A DNA stretch of 32,243 bases from assembly GCA_947259145.1 (NCBI GenBank), contig CAMYLB010000059.1, positions 1-32,243 of the forward strand, given 5' to 3'. Made by a program: the position numbers and the translations under genes. Below, piece after piece: positions 23,093-30,829 of this stretch (position 1 is the first letter of the stretch; the number at the start of each line of letters is the position of its first letter). The notes under the pieces were generated by a model, which was given only the letters and a program-made list of their open reading frames with translations, was not told where the DNA came from and ran no database searches. Origin of the DNA: an uncultured Woeseiaceae bacterium (lineage in GTDB: Bacteria > Pseudomonadota > Gammaproteobacteria > Steroidobacterales > Woeseiaceae).

Positions 23093-23152
23093 CTTCCTAC
23101 GCCGGTACTAGCCGGATCAGGTTCTAAGGGTTCCCTGTGCGCCCGGCACCCT
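23093..23152 (-). promoter_or_regulatory. TPP riboswitch-like leader (shortened P3 arm)
   Basis: On the minus strand AGAACCTGATCCGGCTAGTACCGGCGTAGG is an excellent match to the 3' half of the THI element (P4/P5, pyrophosphate-sensing side). The 5' P2 strand GGGTGCC and the pairing ACCC are also present. Only about 13 nt lie between them (GGGCGCACAGGGA), and the conserved CUGAGA of J3-2, which contacts the pyrimidine ring, is absent. The element ends in AGGAAGG, the receptor's Shine-Dalgarno site, so control would be at translation initiation. The upstream CDS reads through its 5' half and stops within the CCTGATCC core. Confidence 0.8.
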
Positions 23153-23989
23153 GGATGTGTCCCAGCGGCTGCCGCCCATCGCCTGCACCTCGGCATAGAA
23201 TTGATCGACGAGCTCGGTGACCTCGAGCCTGGCGCCGTTGCTTCTGGACTCATCGAGCGCGATCCGAAGGTCCTTGCGCATCCAGTCGACGGCAAAACCA
23301 AAGTCAAACTCGCCGTCGACCATCGTCTGCCAGCGGTTTTCCATTTGCCAGGACTGCGCCGCCCCTTTGGAAATTGACTCAATGACGACCGCGGGATCGA
23401 GGCCGGCGCGTGCCGCAAAGTCGAGCCCCTCGGACAGCCCCTGAACGATGCCGGCGATACAGATCTGGTTGACCATCTTGGCGAGTTGACCGGAGCCGGT
23501 CGGGCCGATGTGCGTGATCCCTTTTGCGTAGCTGTCGATCACGGGCGCGGCTCGCTCGAATACATCGGGGTCGCCGCCAATCATCACCGCAAGCTGACCG
23601 TTCTCGGCGCCCGCCTGGCCACCTGATACCGGTGCATCCAGAAAGCCCACGGCCTTCTCTGCGGCTCGCACATGGATTTCACGCGCTATAGTCGCTGACG
23701 CTGTCGTGTGGTCGACGATTAGTGCGCCCGGTGAAATGCCATTGAGAACCCCCGTCTTGCCGAGGATGACTTCGCGCACATCGTTGTCGTTACCCACGCA
23801 ACAAAACACGATATCGGCATCCTCTGCGGCTGCCGCCGGCGTTGCCGCGCTGCTGCCGCCGAACTGCCGGGTCCAGCTTTCTGCTTTGGATGCGGTACGG
23901 TTATAGACGACCACGTCGTGGCCCGCTTTCGAGAGAAAGCCGGCCATCGGATAGCCCATAACGCCAAGCCCAATAAAAGCAGTGCGCAT
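23117..23989 (-). CDS. 3-hydroxyisobutyrate dehydrogenase-family NAD(P)-dependent dehydrogenase
   Basis: 290 aa, cytosolic. The Rossmann motif is GLGVMGYPMA (8-17), followed by the beta-hydroxyacid dehydrogenase signature FLDAPVSGGQAGAENGQLAVMIGG and the catalytic Lys in GSGQLAKMVNQI. HIBADHs usually end soon after RWDTS; here the reading frame continues as RVPGAQGTLRT through the 5' half of the riboswitch and stops in its core. It is the last gene of the acyl-CoA operon (11 bp after the acyl-CoA dehydrogenase). With an acyl-CoA dehydrogenase and an enoyl-CoA hydratase nearby, valine (isobutyryl-CoA) catabolism is plausible, though no 3-hydroxyisobutyryl-CoA hydrolase is obvious. Confidence 0.88.
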   Translation of the reverse strand: MRTAFIGLGVMGYPMAGFLSKAGHDVVVYNRTASKAESWTRQFGGSSAATPAAAAEDADIVFCCVGNDNDVREVILGKTGVLNGISPGALIVDHTTASATIAREIHVRAAEKAVGFLDAPVSGGQAGAENGQLAVMIGGDPDVFERAAPVIDSYAKGITHIGPTGSGQLAKMVNQICIAGIVQGLSEGLDFAARAGLDPAVVIESISKGAAQSWQMENRWQTMVDGEFDFGFAVDWMRKDLRIALDESRSNGARLEVTELVDQFYAEVQAMGGSRWDTSRVPGAQGTLRT

Positions 23990-24000
23990 CTCTTTATCTC

Positions 24001-25182
24001 TCAGGCCGCATTGGCTTTCGCGGCTTTTTCTCGTTTGCGCGGGTCCAGCCCGATCGAACGCGCGATGATCTCACGCATGATTTCCGAGCTACCGGCGTAG
24101 ATGCGGGATACGCGTGCATTGGTATACAGGCGCGAGACTTTGTATTCGTCCATGTAACCATTGCCGCCATGCAACTGAACGCATTCGTCGGTAATCCGAC
24201 CTTCGAGTTCACTGGTCCAGAGCTTCGCTTTCGCCGCGTCATCCGCGGTCAGGCGACCCAGGTTGTGATCTTCAACGCAACGATCAACAAAGGCATATCC
24301 GACATCCAGTTCGGTACGCATGTCCGCCATCTTGAAGCGCGTATTCTGAAAGTCGGCAATAGCCCTGCCAAAGGCCTTTCGTTCGTTAACGTATTCCAGC
24401 GTCAGGTTGTACGCCGCCTCAGCGCTCGCAATATAGCCGCAGGCACCTAGCAGGCGTTCTTCGGCCAGCCCGTGCATCAGGTGGTAGAAACCGCGATGTA
24501 GCTCACCGAGCAGGTTCTCCTTCGGAACCTTGACGTTGTTGAAAAACAGCTCGGCCGTATCCTGGCTCTTGAGGCCCATTTTCTTCAGGTTCTTACCACG
24601 TTCGAAACCCGCCATGCCACGTTCGACGACAAACAGTGACAAGGCATGACTGTTATTGGGGTCGGTACGTGCCACGACGATAACAAGATCCGCGAGGATG
24701 CCGTTTGAAATGAATGCCTTGGATCCGTTGAGCAGGTAGTGATCGCCTTTGTCTTCCGCTTTGGTGCGCAGGCCGGCGACGTCGCTGCCGGCGCCAGGCT
24801 CGGTAATCGCAACGGCAAGTATGTGCTCACCCGAAATGCATTTCGGCAGCCAGCGCGCCTTCTGTTCCTCGGTTGCGAAGCTGTCGAAATAAGGAGCAAC
24901 CAGGCGGCTGTGCAGGGTCATGAAGAATCCGGCATCGCCATGATGAGCGTTTTCTTCGATAAGAATTTGCTCGTATCGAAAATCGCGTACGCCGATGCCG
25001 CCGTATTTTTCGTCAGCCCACATCAGCAGGAAACCCATCTCGCCGGCCTTGAGGAACGCCTCGCGATCCACGATGCCTTCTTCGTGCCAGCGCTCGCTGT
25101 GCGGCTCGATTTCTTTTTTCATGAAGCTGCGCACGGAGTCGCGAAACATCTCGTGTTCTTCTTCGAAAATATTTCTGTCCAT
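24001..25182 (-). CDS. Acyl-CoA dehydrogenase
   Basis: 393 aa FAD enzyme that introduces the alpha-beta double bond in acyl-CoA and passes electrons to ETF. Signatures are AVAITEPGAGSDVAGLRTKAE (flavin-binding ACAD motif 1), QLHGGNGYMDEYKVSRLYTNARVSRIYAGSSEIMRE (motif 2) and NERKAFGRAIADFQ. Where short- and medium-chain enzymes have the catalytic Glu in YEGT, this one reads YAGS, as in long-chain and isovaleryl types that use a Glu elsewhere. It lies between the enoyl-CoA hydratase (29 bp) and the HIBADH-like gene (11 bp). Chain-length or branched-chain preference is unresolved. Confidence 0.93.
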   Translation of the reverse strand: MDRNIFEEEHEMFRDSVRSFMKKEIEPHSERWHEEGIVDREAFLKAGEMGFLLMWADEKYGGIGVRDFRYEQILIEENAHHGDAGFFMTLHSRLVAPYFDSFATEEQKARWLPKCISGEHILAVAITEPGAGSDVAGLRTKAEDKGDHYLLNGSKAFISNGILADLVIVVARTDPNNSHALSLFVVERGMAGFERGKNLKKMGLKSQDTAELFFNNVKVPKENLLGELHRGFYHLMHGLAEERLLGACGYIASAEAAYNLTLEYVNERKAFGRAIADFQNTRFKMADMRTELDVGYAFVDRCVEDHNLGRLTADDAAKAKLWTSELEGRITDECVQLHGGNGYMDEYKVSRLYTNARVSRIYAGSSEIMREIIARSIGLDPRKREKAAKANAA

Positions 25183-25211
25183 TGTCGTTACCCTGTCAAT
25201 TTTTCAGGCGT

Positions 25212-25985
25212 TTACTTGCCTTTGAAATTCGGCTCACGTTTTTCGAAGAACGCCGCAACGCCTTCGATATTGTCGTCACTGCCTGCCAATGCCTGCTGCC
25301 AGTCAGCTTCCAGGCTGAAGGTGCTCGCCCAATCATTGTCGATAGCGTGACGCATGGTTTTCTTGGTCGCCTCGAGCGACCGCGGCGCGCGTTTCGCAAG
25401 CGCCTGCGCCCATTCCAGCGCCACACTCTGCAAGTCCTCTGCGGGCACGGCCTTGTTCGCAAGGCCGAGTTCAACGCATCGATTCGCAGTAATGCGCTCC
25501 GATTCGACGCTGAGCTGGAAGGCACGGCGATAGCCGAGCTGCCGCACGAGCAGCCAGCTGAGTCCGCCATCCGGTACGAGCGAAATCGTCGTGAACGGTG
25601 ACAGCAGGAACGCGTTGTCGGCCATGACCAACAAATCGCAGTGCAGTGCCAGTGACATGCCGATGCCGGCCGCCGAGCCCGGAACAGCCGCTATGACAGG
25701 CTTCGACATCGTCGCGACTGCCGAGAACACGGGTCGATACTCGTAGTGCAACTTGCCGAATACGCTGCGCCCTTCGATTCCGGCCTTGAGATCTGCCCCG
25801 GCACTGAAACATCGCCCTTCGCCGGTCAGTACGACCACGCGGACATCGTCATCGGCGGCCGCACGTTCAAGCGCCAGCTGTGTTTGCAGGGACAATTCCG
25901 CCGTGAATGCGTTCATCGCATCGGGGCGATTCAATGTAATCACGGCAACGGCGCCCTGTTGTTTGTAGCTGACAATGTCAGTCAT
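25212..25985 (-). CDS. Enoyl-CoA hydratase/isomerase family protein
   Basis: 257 aa crotonase-fold enzyme. The CoA-binding CFSAGADLKAGI and oxyanion-hole PGSAAGIGMSLALHCDLLVMADNAFLLSPFTTISLVPDGGLSWLL segments are present. At the first catalytic Glu position (GGGxE in FadB) the sequence reads GIGMSL, and the second is PDGG, so the two hydratase Glu residues seem absent; this suggests an isomerase- or other crotonase-type activity, as in PaaG-like proteins. Its Shine-Dalgarno GGAGG (7-bp spacing) lies inside the inverted-repeat element just upstream. Part of the TetR-led operon. Confidence 0.9.
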   Translation of the reverse strand: MTDIVSYKQQGAVAVITLNRPDAMNAFTAELSLQTQLALERAAADDDVRVVVLTGEGRCFSAGADLKAGIEGRSVFGKLHYEYRPVFSAVATMSKPVIAAVPGSAAGIGMSLALHCDLLVMADNAFLLSPFTTISLVPDGGLSWLLVRQLGYRRAFQLSVESERITANRCVELGLANKAVPAEDLQSVALEWAQALAKRAPRSLEATKKTMRHAIDNDWASTFSLEADWQQALAGSDDNIEGVAAFFEKREPNFKGK

Positions 25986-26282
25986 TAGGGGACCTCCGAT
26001 TGACTATTTCATGACTGCGCTGCGCGCCCAGTTGTGCCGAGACGCGACGCGGCTCGATGGTAATGGCCTTAGCCCTTGCCGAGAGGCGCAACAAAGTATC
26101 GGCACAACTGGGCCACAACCCGTTGACACAGATTGTTCTTCTTCCGGGCCGGGGTGGATCGTCCGAATAGCGACGTTGCGATGCCTCGACAGACCTATGG
26201 GTATGTTGTCGCCATCGCGCCTTTCTCTCCGGACGATCCACCACCGGCGCAGCCACGAAATAATCATTCGAAGGTCCCATAA
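25986..26282. mobile_element. ~300-bp non-coding element of nested inverted repeats (MITE-like)
   Basis: Between the enoyl-CoA hydratase and the FadB-type gene the ends form an imperfect inverted repeat of about 40 bp: TTAGGGGACCTCCGATTGAC on the left versus TTATGGGACCTTCGAATGAT read from the other strand on the right, with roughly 35 of 41 positions matching. Inside are two perfect inverted repeats: GCCCAGTTGTGCCGA (26026-26040 / 26099-26113) and GGTGGATCGTCCG (26153-26165 / 26230-26242). The ORFs in this span are Arg/Ser-rich shadows of the palindromes and I do not believe they are genes. No transposase is present, and no target-site duplication is evident. It could be a MITE-like insertion or a structured intercistronic RNA. 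Confidence 0.7.
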
Positions 26283-26288
26283 GTCTCC

Positions 26289-28463
26289 TCAGGCGGCTGA
26301 ACGGGCTTCGCCCTTTTCGGCAAGCCCGTAGTAGGTTTCGCCGCTTTCAGCCATTGCGCGCAATCCGTCGGGAACTTCGAATCGCGCGCCGTAGGTTTTT
26401 GCAAGCCGGTCGGCGTCGGCAACAAACGCTTTTAAGCCAATCGTCTCAATGAATGACAAGGTGCCGCCCATATAGGGCGGGAAACCCCAGCCAAAAACAG
26501 ATCCTACGTCGGCATCAGCCGGATGCGTCAGCACGCCTTCCTCAAGACAACGCGCTGCATCTATGGCTTGCACATACAACAGGCGGGTTTTGACCTCTTC
26601 CGGTGAAGGTTGTTCACTGGATAGCGGGAAATGCTTGGTCAGCCCAGGCCACAGTCGCTTGCTGCCATCGTCGGAATATTCGTAGAAGCCGGCGCCAAAC
26701 CGCTTGCCGCGCCGCTCGAGATCGACCACCATTTTTTCCATCACGTCATCGGCGGGCGTCGCGACATAGTCGTCACCCAGGTCGGCCTTGGTTTGTTTTC
26801 CGATCTTGTAGGCCAGCTCCAGCGACACCTCATCCGTGACAGCCAGCGGACCGACCGGCATGCCGGCATGCTTCGCAACATTCTCGATCAGTGCCGGTTT
26901 AACGCCTTCGGCGAGCATCGCAATGCCTTCCCGCGTAAAGGTGCTGAACACGCGGCTCGTGTAGAAACCGCGGCTGTCATTGACAACAATCGGCGTCTTG
27001 CGAATCTGCTGGATGTAGTCCAGCGTGCGCGCGATCGCCTTGTCACTGGTCTTTTCGCCCACGATGACTTCCACGAGCGGCATTTTATCAACGGGCGAGA
27101 AGAAATGGATGCCGATAAAGCTCTCAGGACGCTTGGACGCCTCGGCAAGACCCGTAATCGGCAATGTCGACGTATTTGAACCGAAAATTGCGTCGCTACC
27201 AATCACGGCCTCGGTTTTCGCCGTCACATCCGCTTTTATACTGCGATCTTCGAAGACCGCTTCGATCACATATTCGCAGCCATCGAGATCCGCATAATCG
27301 TCGGTCGTATGTATCTGCTCGAGGATAGCCGCAGCAGCGTCGGCATCCATGCGGCGACGGTCGATCCGTTTTTGCAGCAATTTGCGCGAGTAGTCTTTGC
27401 CTTTCTCGGCGTCGTCTTTGCTGCGATCGAGCAATACCACCTGCATGCCGGCACGCGCCGAGACAAATGCGACCCCGGCGCCCATCATGCCGGCACCGAG
27501 TACGCCAAGTTTCGTGACCTTGCTCTTGTCGATACCCTGCGGACGACGCACGAGTTTATCCGCCGCCCCTTTGTTGACGAACAGGGTGCGAATCATGTTA
27601 CGAGCTTCGGCGCTAGTGAGGAGTTCTGCGAAGTACTTCGATTCTATCTGCAATGCCTGATCGATCGGCAGAACCGACCCTTCGTAAACCGCTGACATGA
27701 TTGCGATCGGCGCTGGATAATTATGATTGGTCGCTTTTTGCAGCAACGCGACGCCGAACATCTGCGTTTGAATGGCCTTGGGATTCATGAGGCCGGCGCC
27801 GCCGGGTACCTTGAATCCTTTCTTGTCCCAGGGTTGAACGGCTTCGCCCCCGTCGAGAATCCACTGCTTCGCGGCATCGACCTCCTGACCCGGTTCCACC
27901 AGTAGATCGACGACACCCAGCTCGGTCGCTTTCGCGGGTGACAAGTGCGTGCCTTGCAGCAACAAAGGCAGCGCCGCCTCGAGTCCAATCAAGCGCGGCA
28001 GGCGTTGCGTGCCTCCGGCGCCGGGCAGCAGCCCGACCTGCACCTCCGGCTGGCCCAGTTTTGCCTTCGGATTATCGGCGGCAACGCGGTAATGACACGC
28101 GAGGCACAGTTCGAGGCCACCGCCGAGCGCGGTGCCATTGATCGCGGCAACGACGGGCTTCCCACAGGTTTCTAGCTTGCGATAAAGCTGCTGCAGGCCG
28201 CTCCATTTGGCGAAGGCCACTTTCGGATCTGCTCCCGGATCGATTTCATCCACAATCTGCAGCAGGTCCGCGCCGGCAATGAAGGAGCTCTTGCCGGATG
28301 TAACGACGGCGCCCTTGATGTTCTCGTCGCCTGCAACCTGGTCGATTGCCTTGTCGAGCTCGGCGATGAACTCCGGTGATACGACGTTCATGGATCGGTC
28401 CTTGAGATCGATCGTAATCAGTGCGATGCCATTGCTGTCTGTTTTGATATCAAGTGTTTTCAT
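26289..28463 (-). CDS. FadB/FadJ-type multifunctional enoyl-CoA hydratase / 3-hydroxyacyl-CoA dehydrogenase
   Basis: 724 aa. The N-terminal crotonase domain holds both catalytic Glu residues, in GTALGGGLELC (E118) and LGQPEVQVGLLPGAGGTQRL (E140). The dehydrogenase begins at about 316 with the NAD-binding VLGAGMMGAGVA and continues with FGSNTSTLPITGLA, GIHFFSPVDKMPLVEVI (catalytic His) and NDSRGFYTSRVF. The C-terminal helical domain contains WGFPPYMGGTLSFIE. It hydrates trans-2-enoyl-CoA and oxidises the L-3-hydroxyacyl-CoA in beta-oxidation. It follows the thiolase gene by 28 bp, as expected for a cooperating FadA/FadB pair. Confidence 0.94.
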   Translation of the reverse strand: MKTLDIKTDSNGIALITIDLKDRSMNVVSPEFIAELDKAIDQVAGDENIKGAVVTSGKSSFIAGADLLQIVDEIDPGADPKVAFAKWSGLQQLYRKLETCGKPVVAAINGTALGGGLELCLACHYRVAADNPKAKLGQPEVQVGLLPGAGGTQRLPRLIGLEAALPLLLQGTHLSPAKATELGVVDLLVEPGQEVDAAKQWILDGGEAVQPWDKKGFKVPGGAGLMNPKAIQTQMFGVALLQKATNHNYPAPIAIMSAVYEGSVLPIDQALQIESKYFAELLTSAEARNMIRTLFVNKGAADKLVRRPQGIDKSKVTKLGVLGAGMMGAGVAFVSARAGMQVVLLDRSKDDAEKGKDYSRKLLQKRIDRRRMDADAAAAILEQIHTTDDYADLDGCEYVIEAVFEDRSIKADVTAKTEAVIGSDAIFGSNTSTLPITGLAEASKRPESFIGIHFFSPVDKMPLVEVIVGEKTSDKAIARTLDYIQQIRKTPIVVNDSRGFYTSRVFSTFTREGIAMLAEGVKPALIENVAKHAGMPVGPLAVTDEVSLELAYKIGKQTKADLGDDYVATPADDVMEKMVVDLERRGKRFGAGFYEYSDDGSKRLWPGLTKHFPLSSEQPSPEEVKTRLLYVQAIDAARCLEEGVLTHPADADVGSVFGWGFPPYMGGTLSFIETIGLKAFVADADRLAKTYGARFEVPDGLRAMAESGETYYGLAEKGEARSAA

Positions 28464-28491
28464 TTATCTGTTTCCGTCAATTTTATCTGGC

Positions 28492-29700
28492 TCAAACGCG
28501 TTCGATTATGGTCGCTGTACCCATGCCGCCGCCAACGCACAGGTTGATCAATGCTGTTCCCTGGTCGCGGCGTTCCAGCTCGTCGAGTACCGTGCCCAAT
28601 ATCATTGCACCCGTTGCGCCGAGTGGGTGGCCCATTGCAATGGCGCCACCGTTGACGTTGATGCTGTCATGCTCGATGCCGAGCTGCCGCATGAACAACA
28701 TCACCACCGATGCAAACGCCTCGTTCAACTCGAACAGGTCAATATCCTTGACGGCCATTCCGCAGCGCTTCAATACTTTTTCGGCCGATGGCGCTGGGCC
28801 GGTCAGCATTATGGTCGGATCAGTGCCGATCGAGGAAAAACCCTTGATACGCGCGCGCGGCTTCAGCCCCAGCGCTTTGCCCATTTCCTTCGTGCCAACC
28901 AGGACCGCGGCTGCTCCGTCAACGATGCCGCTCGAGTTACCGCCCGTGTGGACATGGTTGATCGCCTCTACCTGTGGATACTTCTGCAGGGCGACTGCGT
29001 CGAATCCTGCCTGGTGACCCGGGATCTCAAACGCGGCTTTTAGGCCTGCCAGATCGTCTGCCGTCGTACCCGGCCGCATGTGTTCGTCGCGATCCAACAG
29101 GACGGTGCCGAGCTGATCGGTAATCGGCACAACGGAATTCGAAAAATAACCCTTCTCCCATGCGTGCGCAGCCCGTGCCTGGCTTTCCACGGCGTAAGCA
29201 TCGACATCTTCACGCGTGAAGCCTTCGAGGCTCGCGATCAGGTCCGCACCAATGCCCTGCGGTACGAAGTACGACTTGTAGGCAAATCCCGGGTCGGCAT
29301 GCATCGCGCCGGAGTCCGATCCCATCGGCACACGCGACATGCATTCGATGCCGCCACCGATGGCAAGATCGGATTGGCCAGACATCACCTGTGCCGCCGC
29401 CGTGTTCACAGCCTCGAGACCGGATGCACAAAACCGGTTCAGCTGTTTTCCCGGAACGCTTTGATCGTAATCCGCGTTGAGCAGCGCCAGGCGAGGAATG
29501 ACTGATCCCTGTTCGCCGACCGGGGCCGTGCATCCGAATACAACGTCGTCGAGTTTGCTGGTGTCGAGCTCGTTACGATCGCGCACCGCGGTCAATACCT
29601 GGGTGACCAGATCGATAGGCGTTACCGGGTGCAGGGACCCGTTCGAGCGGCCTTTGCCGCGCGGACTGCGAACGTGATCGAAAATATAGGCGTCTGTCAT
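28492..29700 (-). CDS. Acetyl-CoA C-acyltransferase (thiolase)
   Basis: 402 aa, cytosolic; cleaves 3-ketoacyl-CoA to acetyl-CoA and a shortened acyl-CoA. The acyl-accepting Cys is in [13 protein letters not shown] (C91), the general base His in [18 protein letters not shown], and the second active-site Cys in [16 protein letters not shown] supplies the family's Asn-Glu. Length is normal. An AGGAAA ribosome site precedes the ATG. The gene lies 32 bp after the tetR gene and 28 bp before the FadB-type gene, so the three are probably one transcript. It could be called FadA- or FadI-like; I leave the symbol open. Confidence 0.94.
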   Translation of the reverse strand: MTDAYIFDHVRSPRGKGRSNGSLHPVTPIDLVTQVLTAVRDRNELDTSKLDDVVFGCTAPVGEQGSVIPRLALLNADYDQSVPGKQLNRFCASGLEAVNTAAAQVMSGQSDLAIGGGIECMSRVPMGSDSGAMHADPGFAYKSYFVPQGIGADLIASLEGFTREDVDAYAVESQARAAHAWEKGYFSNSVVPITDQLGTVLLDRDEHMRPGTTADDLAGLKAAFEIPGHQAGFDAVALQKYPQVEAINHVHTGGNSSGIVDGAAAVLVGTKEMGKALGLKPRARIKGFSSIGTDPTIMLTGPAPSAEKVLKRCGMAVKDIDLFELNEAFASVVMLFMRQLGIEHDSINVNGGAIAMGHPLGATGAMILGTVLDELERRDQGTALINLCVGGGMGTATIIERV

Positions 29701-29732
29701 TTTGATTTCCTGTGCTTGAATACTGCCGCTCG

Positions 29733-30353
29733 CTAAACGGCGCTAAGTGAGTCCCTCAACTGTCTTTTCATTACCTCGTTCGCCACAGAGAACTCGAAAG
29801 AGTCCGGACTCATCATCCAGAGGTAGGTCATACCGGATATGTAGGCGACGTACTGCGCCGAAACTTCGTCCGCGTTAACGTCGTCGCGAATCTGACCGGC
29901 TTCCTGTCCGCGGCGTACCCAGTCGGCTACGTCGGATTTTTGACGCCGTCGAATGCCAACCGCTGTTTGTTGATACTCCGCGCTGGGACTAGCGGCGCCG
30001 CTGTACAAAATCTGCAGTGCGCGGGCTTCGTCCGGCAACTCCTGCTCAAACTTGAATATCGTATCGAGCGCAGCGCACATCGCGTCAATACCGACCTTGT
30101 CGCCAACACCCTGCTTCAGGTATTCGAGCCAATGGCGAGATATCGCTTTGCACAAGGCGTCGTAAAGACCGCCTTTGGAGCCGAAGCGGTAGGTCGCCAA
30201 ACCGCGGCTGTAGCCCGCTTTTTCGCCAATCATCGCGAGCGTGGTCTTGTCCGTACCGTGCTCCAGAACCAACGCCATGGCCGCTTCCAGCATGGCTTTG
30301 TCAGAAAGGGCCGTGCGCTCGGCCTGCGTCAGTGATTGGTTGGTCTGCTGCAA
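29733..30353 (-). CDS. TetR-family regulator of the acyl-CoA operon
   Basis: 206 aa with a TTG start, the only start that includes the whole DNA-binding domain. The helix-turn-helix is [32 protein letters not shown] (about residues 36-67), matching the TetR pattern; the remaining helical domain would bind ligand and dimerise. It is the first gene of the thiolase-FadB-ECH-ACAD-HIBADH series. A near-perfect palindrome overlaps its own transcription start, so it probably represses itself and the operon, released by an acyl-CoA or similar intermediate. The ligand is inference. Confidence 0.9.
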   Translation of the reverse strand: MQQTNQSLTQAERTALSDKAMLEAAMALVLEHGTDKTTLAMIGEKAGYSRGLATYRFGSKGGLYDALCKAISRHWLEYLKQGVGDKVGIDAMCAALDTIFKFEQELPDEARALQILYSGAASPSAEYQQTAVGIRRRQKSDVADWVRRGQEAGQIRDDVNADEVSAQYVAYISGMTYLWMMSPDSFEFSVANEVMKRQLRDSLSAV

Positions 30354-30361
30354 TCGTCGTC

Positions 30362-30390
30362 AATTACTTGCTGTCAACAAGCAAGTGATT
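30362..30390 (-). promoter_or_regulatory. Operator palindrome for the TetR regulator
   Basis: AATTACTTGCTGTCAACAAGCAAGTGATT is a near-perfect 12-bp-arm inverted repeat; the core ACTTGCT/AGCAAGT is exact. It begins at the -10 hexamer of the tetR promoter and covers the presumed transcription start, as expected for an autorepressed TetR operator. Confidence 0.7.
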
Positions 30391-30415
30391 ATACGCTGCC
30401 GTTGCCGGGTTTCAA
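30388..30415 (-). promoter_or_regulatory. Sigma-70 promoter of the tetR-fad operon
   Basis: On the minus strand TTGAAA (30415-30410), a 16-bp spacer and the consensus TATAAT (30393-30388) form a good promoter, with transcription expected to begin about 7 nt further on, inside the operator palindrome and about 27 nt before the TTG start codon. Confidence 0.75.
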
Positions 30416-30517
30416 GTGAAACCAGTACCTTGTTCTCCCTGATTTCTGCCTCATTTCTTGAGCGGGTTCACACTTTGTTATGTTAAAACTCGGTACGCTT
30501 CCGACCAAGTTGGAGCA

Positions 30518-30775
30518 ATGGATACAGAGCGTATGAGCAACAATCTAATGGACGAGCCTGGGGATACAGTACGTATCCTAAGGCCCCCACCACGAGTCTT
30601 CACCGATTTGAGTGGTCGCAACGTGTGGATCGGCGGCGTTGAGCCAATCGAACTCGCACTCGAAGGCGTTGAGCCAATCGAACTCGCACTCGAACACCCG
30701 ACAAACACCGACCCCTACAATAGTGCCGACGTCGCCGGGCATCTCCTGTTCCGGGTTGGTGGCCTTGGTCGTTAG
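30518..30775 (+). CDS. Small protein of unknown function with a duplicated GVEPIELALE segment
   Basis: 85 aa from the ATG preceded by GGAG (TTGGAGCA-ATG); the track ORF adds 20 upstream residues without support. No signal peptide, membrane segment or family is recognised. The protein is acidic in its middle, where an exact 30-bp tandem duplication makes GVEPIELALE occur twice in a row; elsewhere it has VRILRPPPRVF and the C-terminal HLLFRVGGLGR. Coding is supported by the ribosome site and by the duplication keeping the frame, but could be wrong. It is divergent from the tetR operon and upstream of the lipoprotein hydrolase. Confidence 0.55.
   Translation: MDTERMSNNLMDEPGDTVRILRPPPRVFTDLSGRNVWIGGVEPIELALEGVEPIELALEHPTNTDPYNSADVAGHLLFRVGGLGR
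30635..30694 (+). repeat. Exact 30-bp tandem duplication
   Basis: GGCGTTGAGCCAATCGAACT plus CGCACTCGAA is present twice, back to back and without a mismatch, so the duplication is recent. It adds ten residues in frame to the small unknown protein. Confidence 0.95.
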
Positions 30776-30829
30776 TCAACGAAAAAAGCCACTTTCACTA
30801 GTCGCACTATTCAAACATCCGAGTGCGAG

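Noticed and set aside
25978-26280. 100-aa ORF (MGPSNDYFVAAPVV...) with GAGGAG upstream, between the enoyl-CoA hydratase and the FadB-type gene
   Set aside because: It spans both inner palindromes and both end repeats; its composition is Arg/Ser-rich and the opposite strand gives a similar ORF through the repeats, so it is more likely a shadow of the repeat element than a gene.
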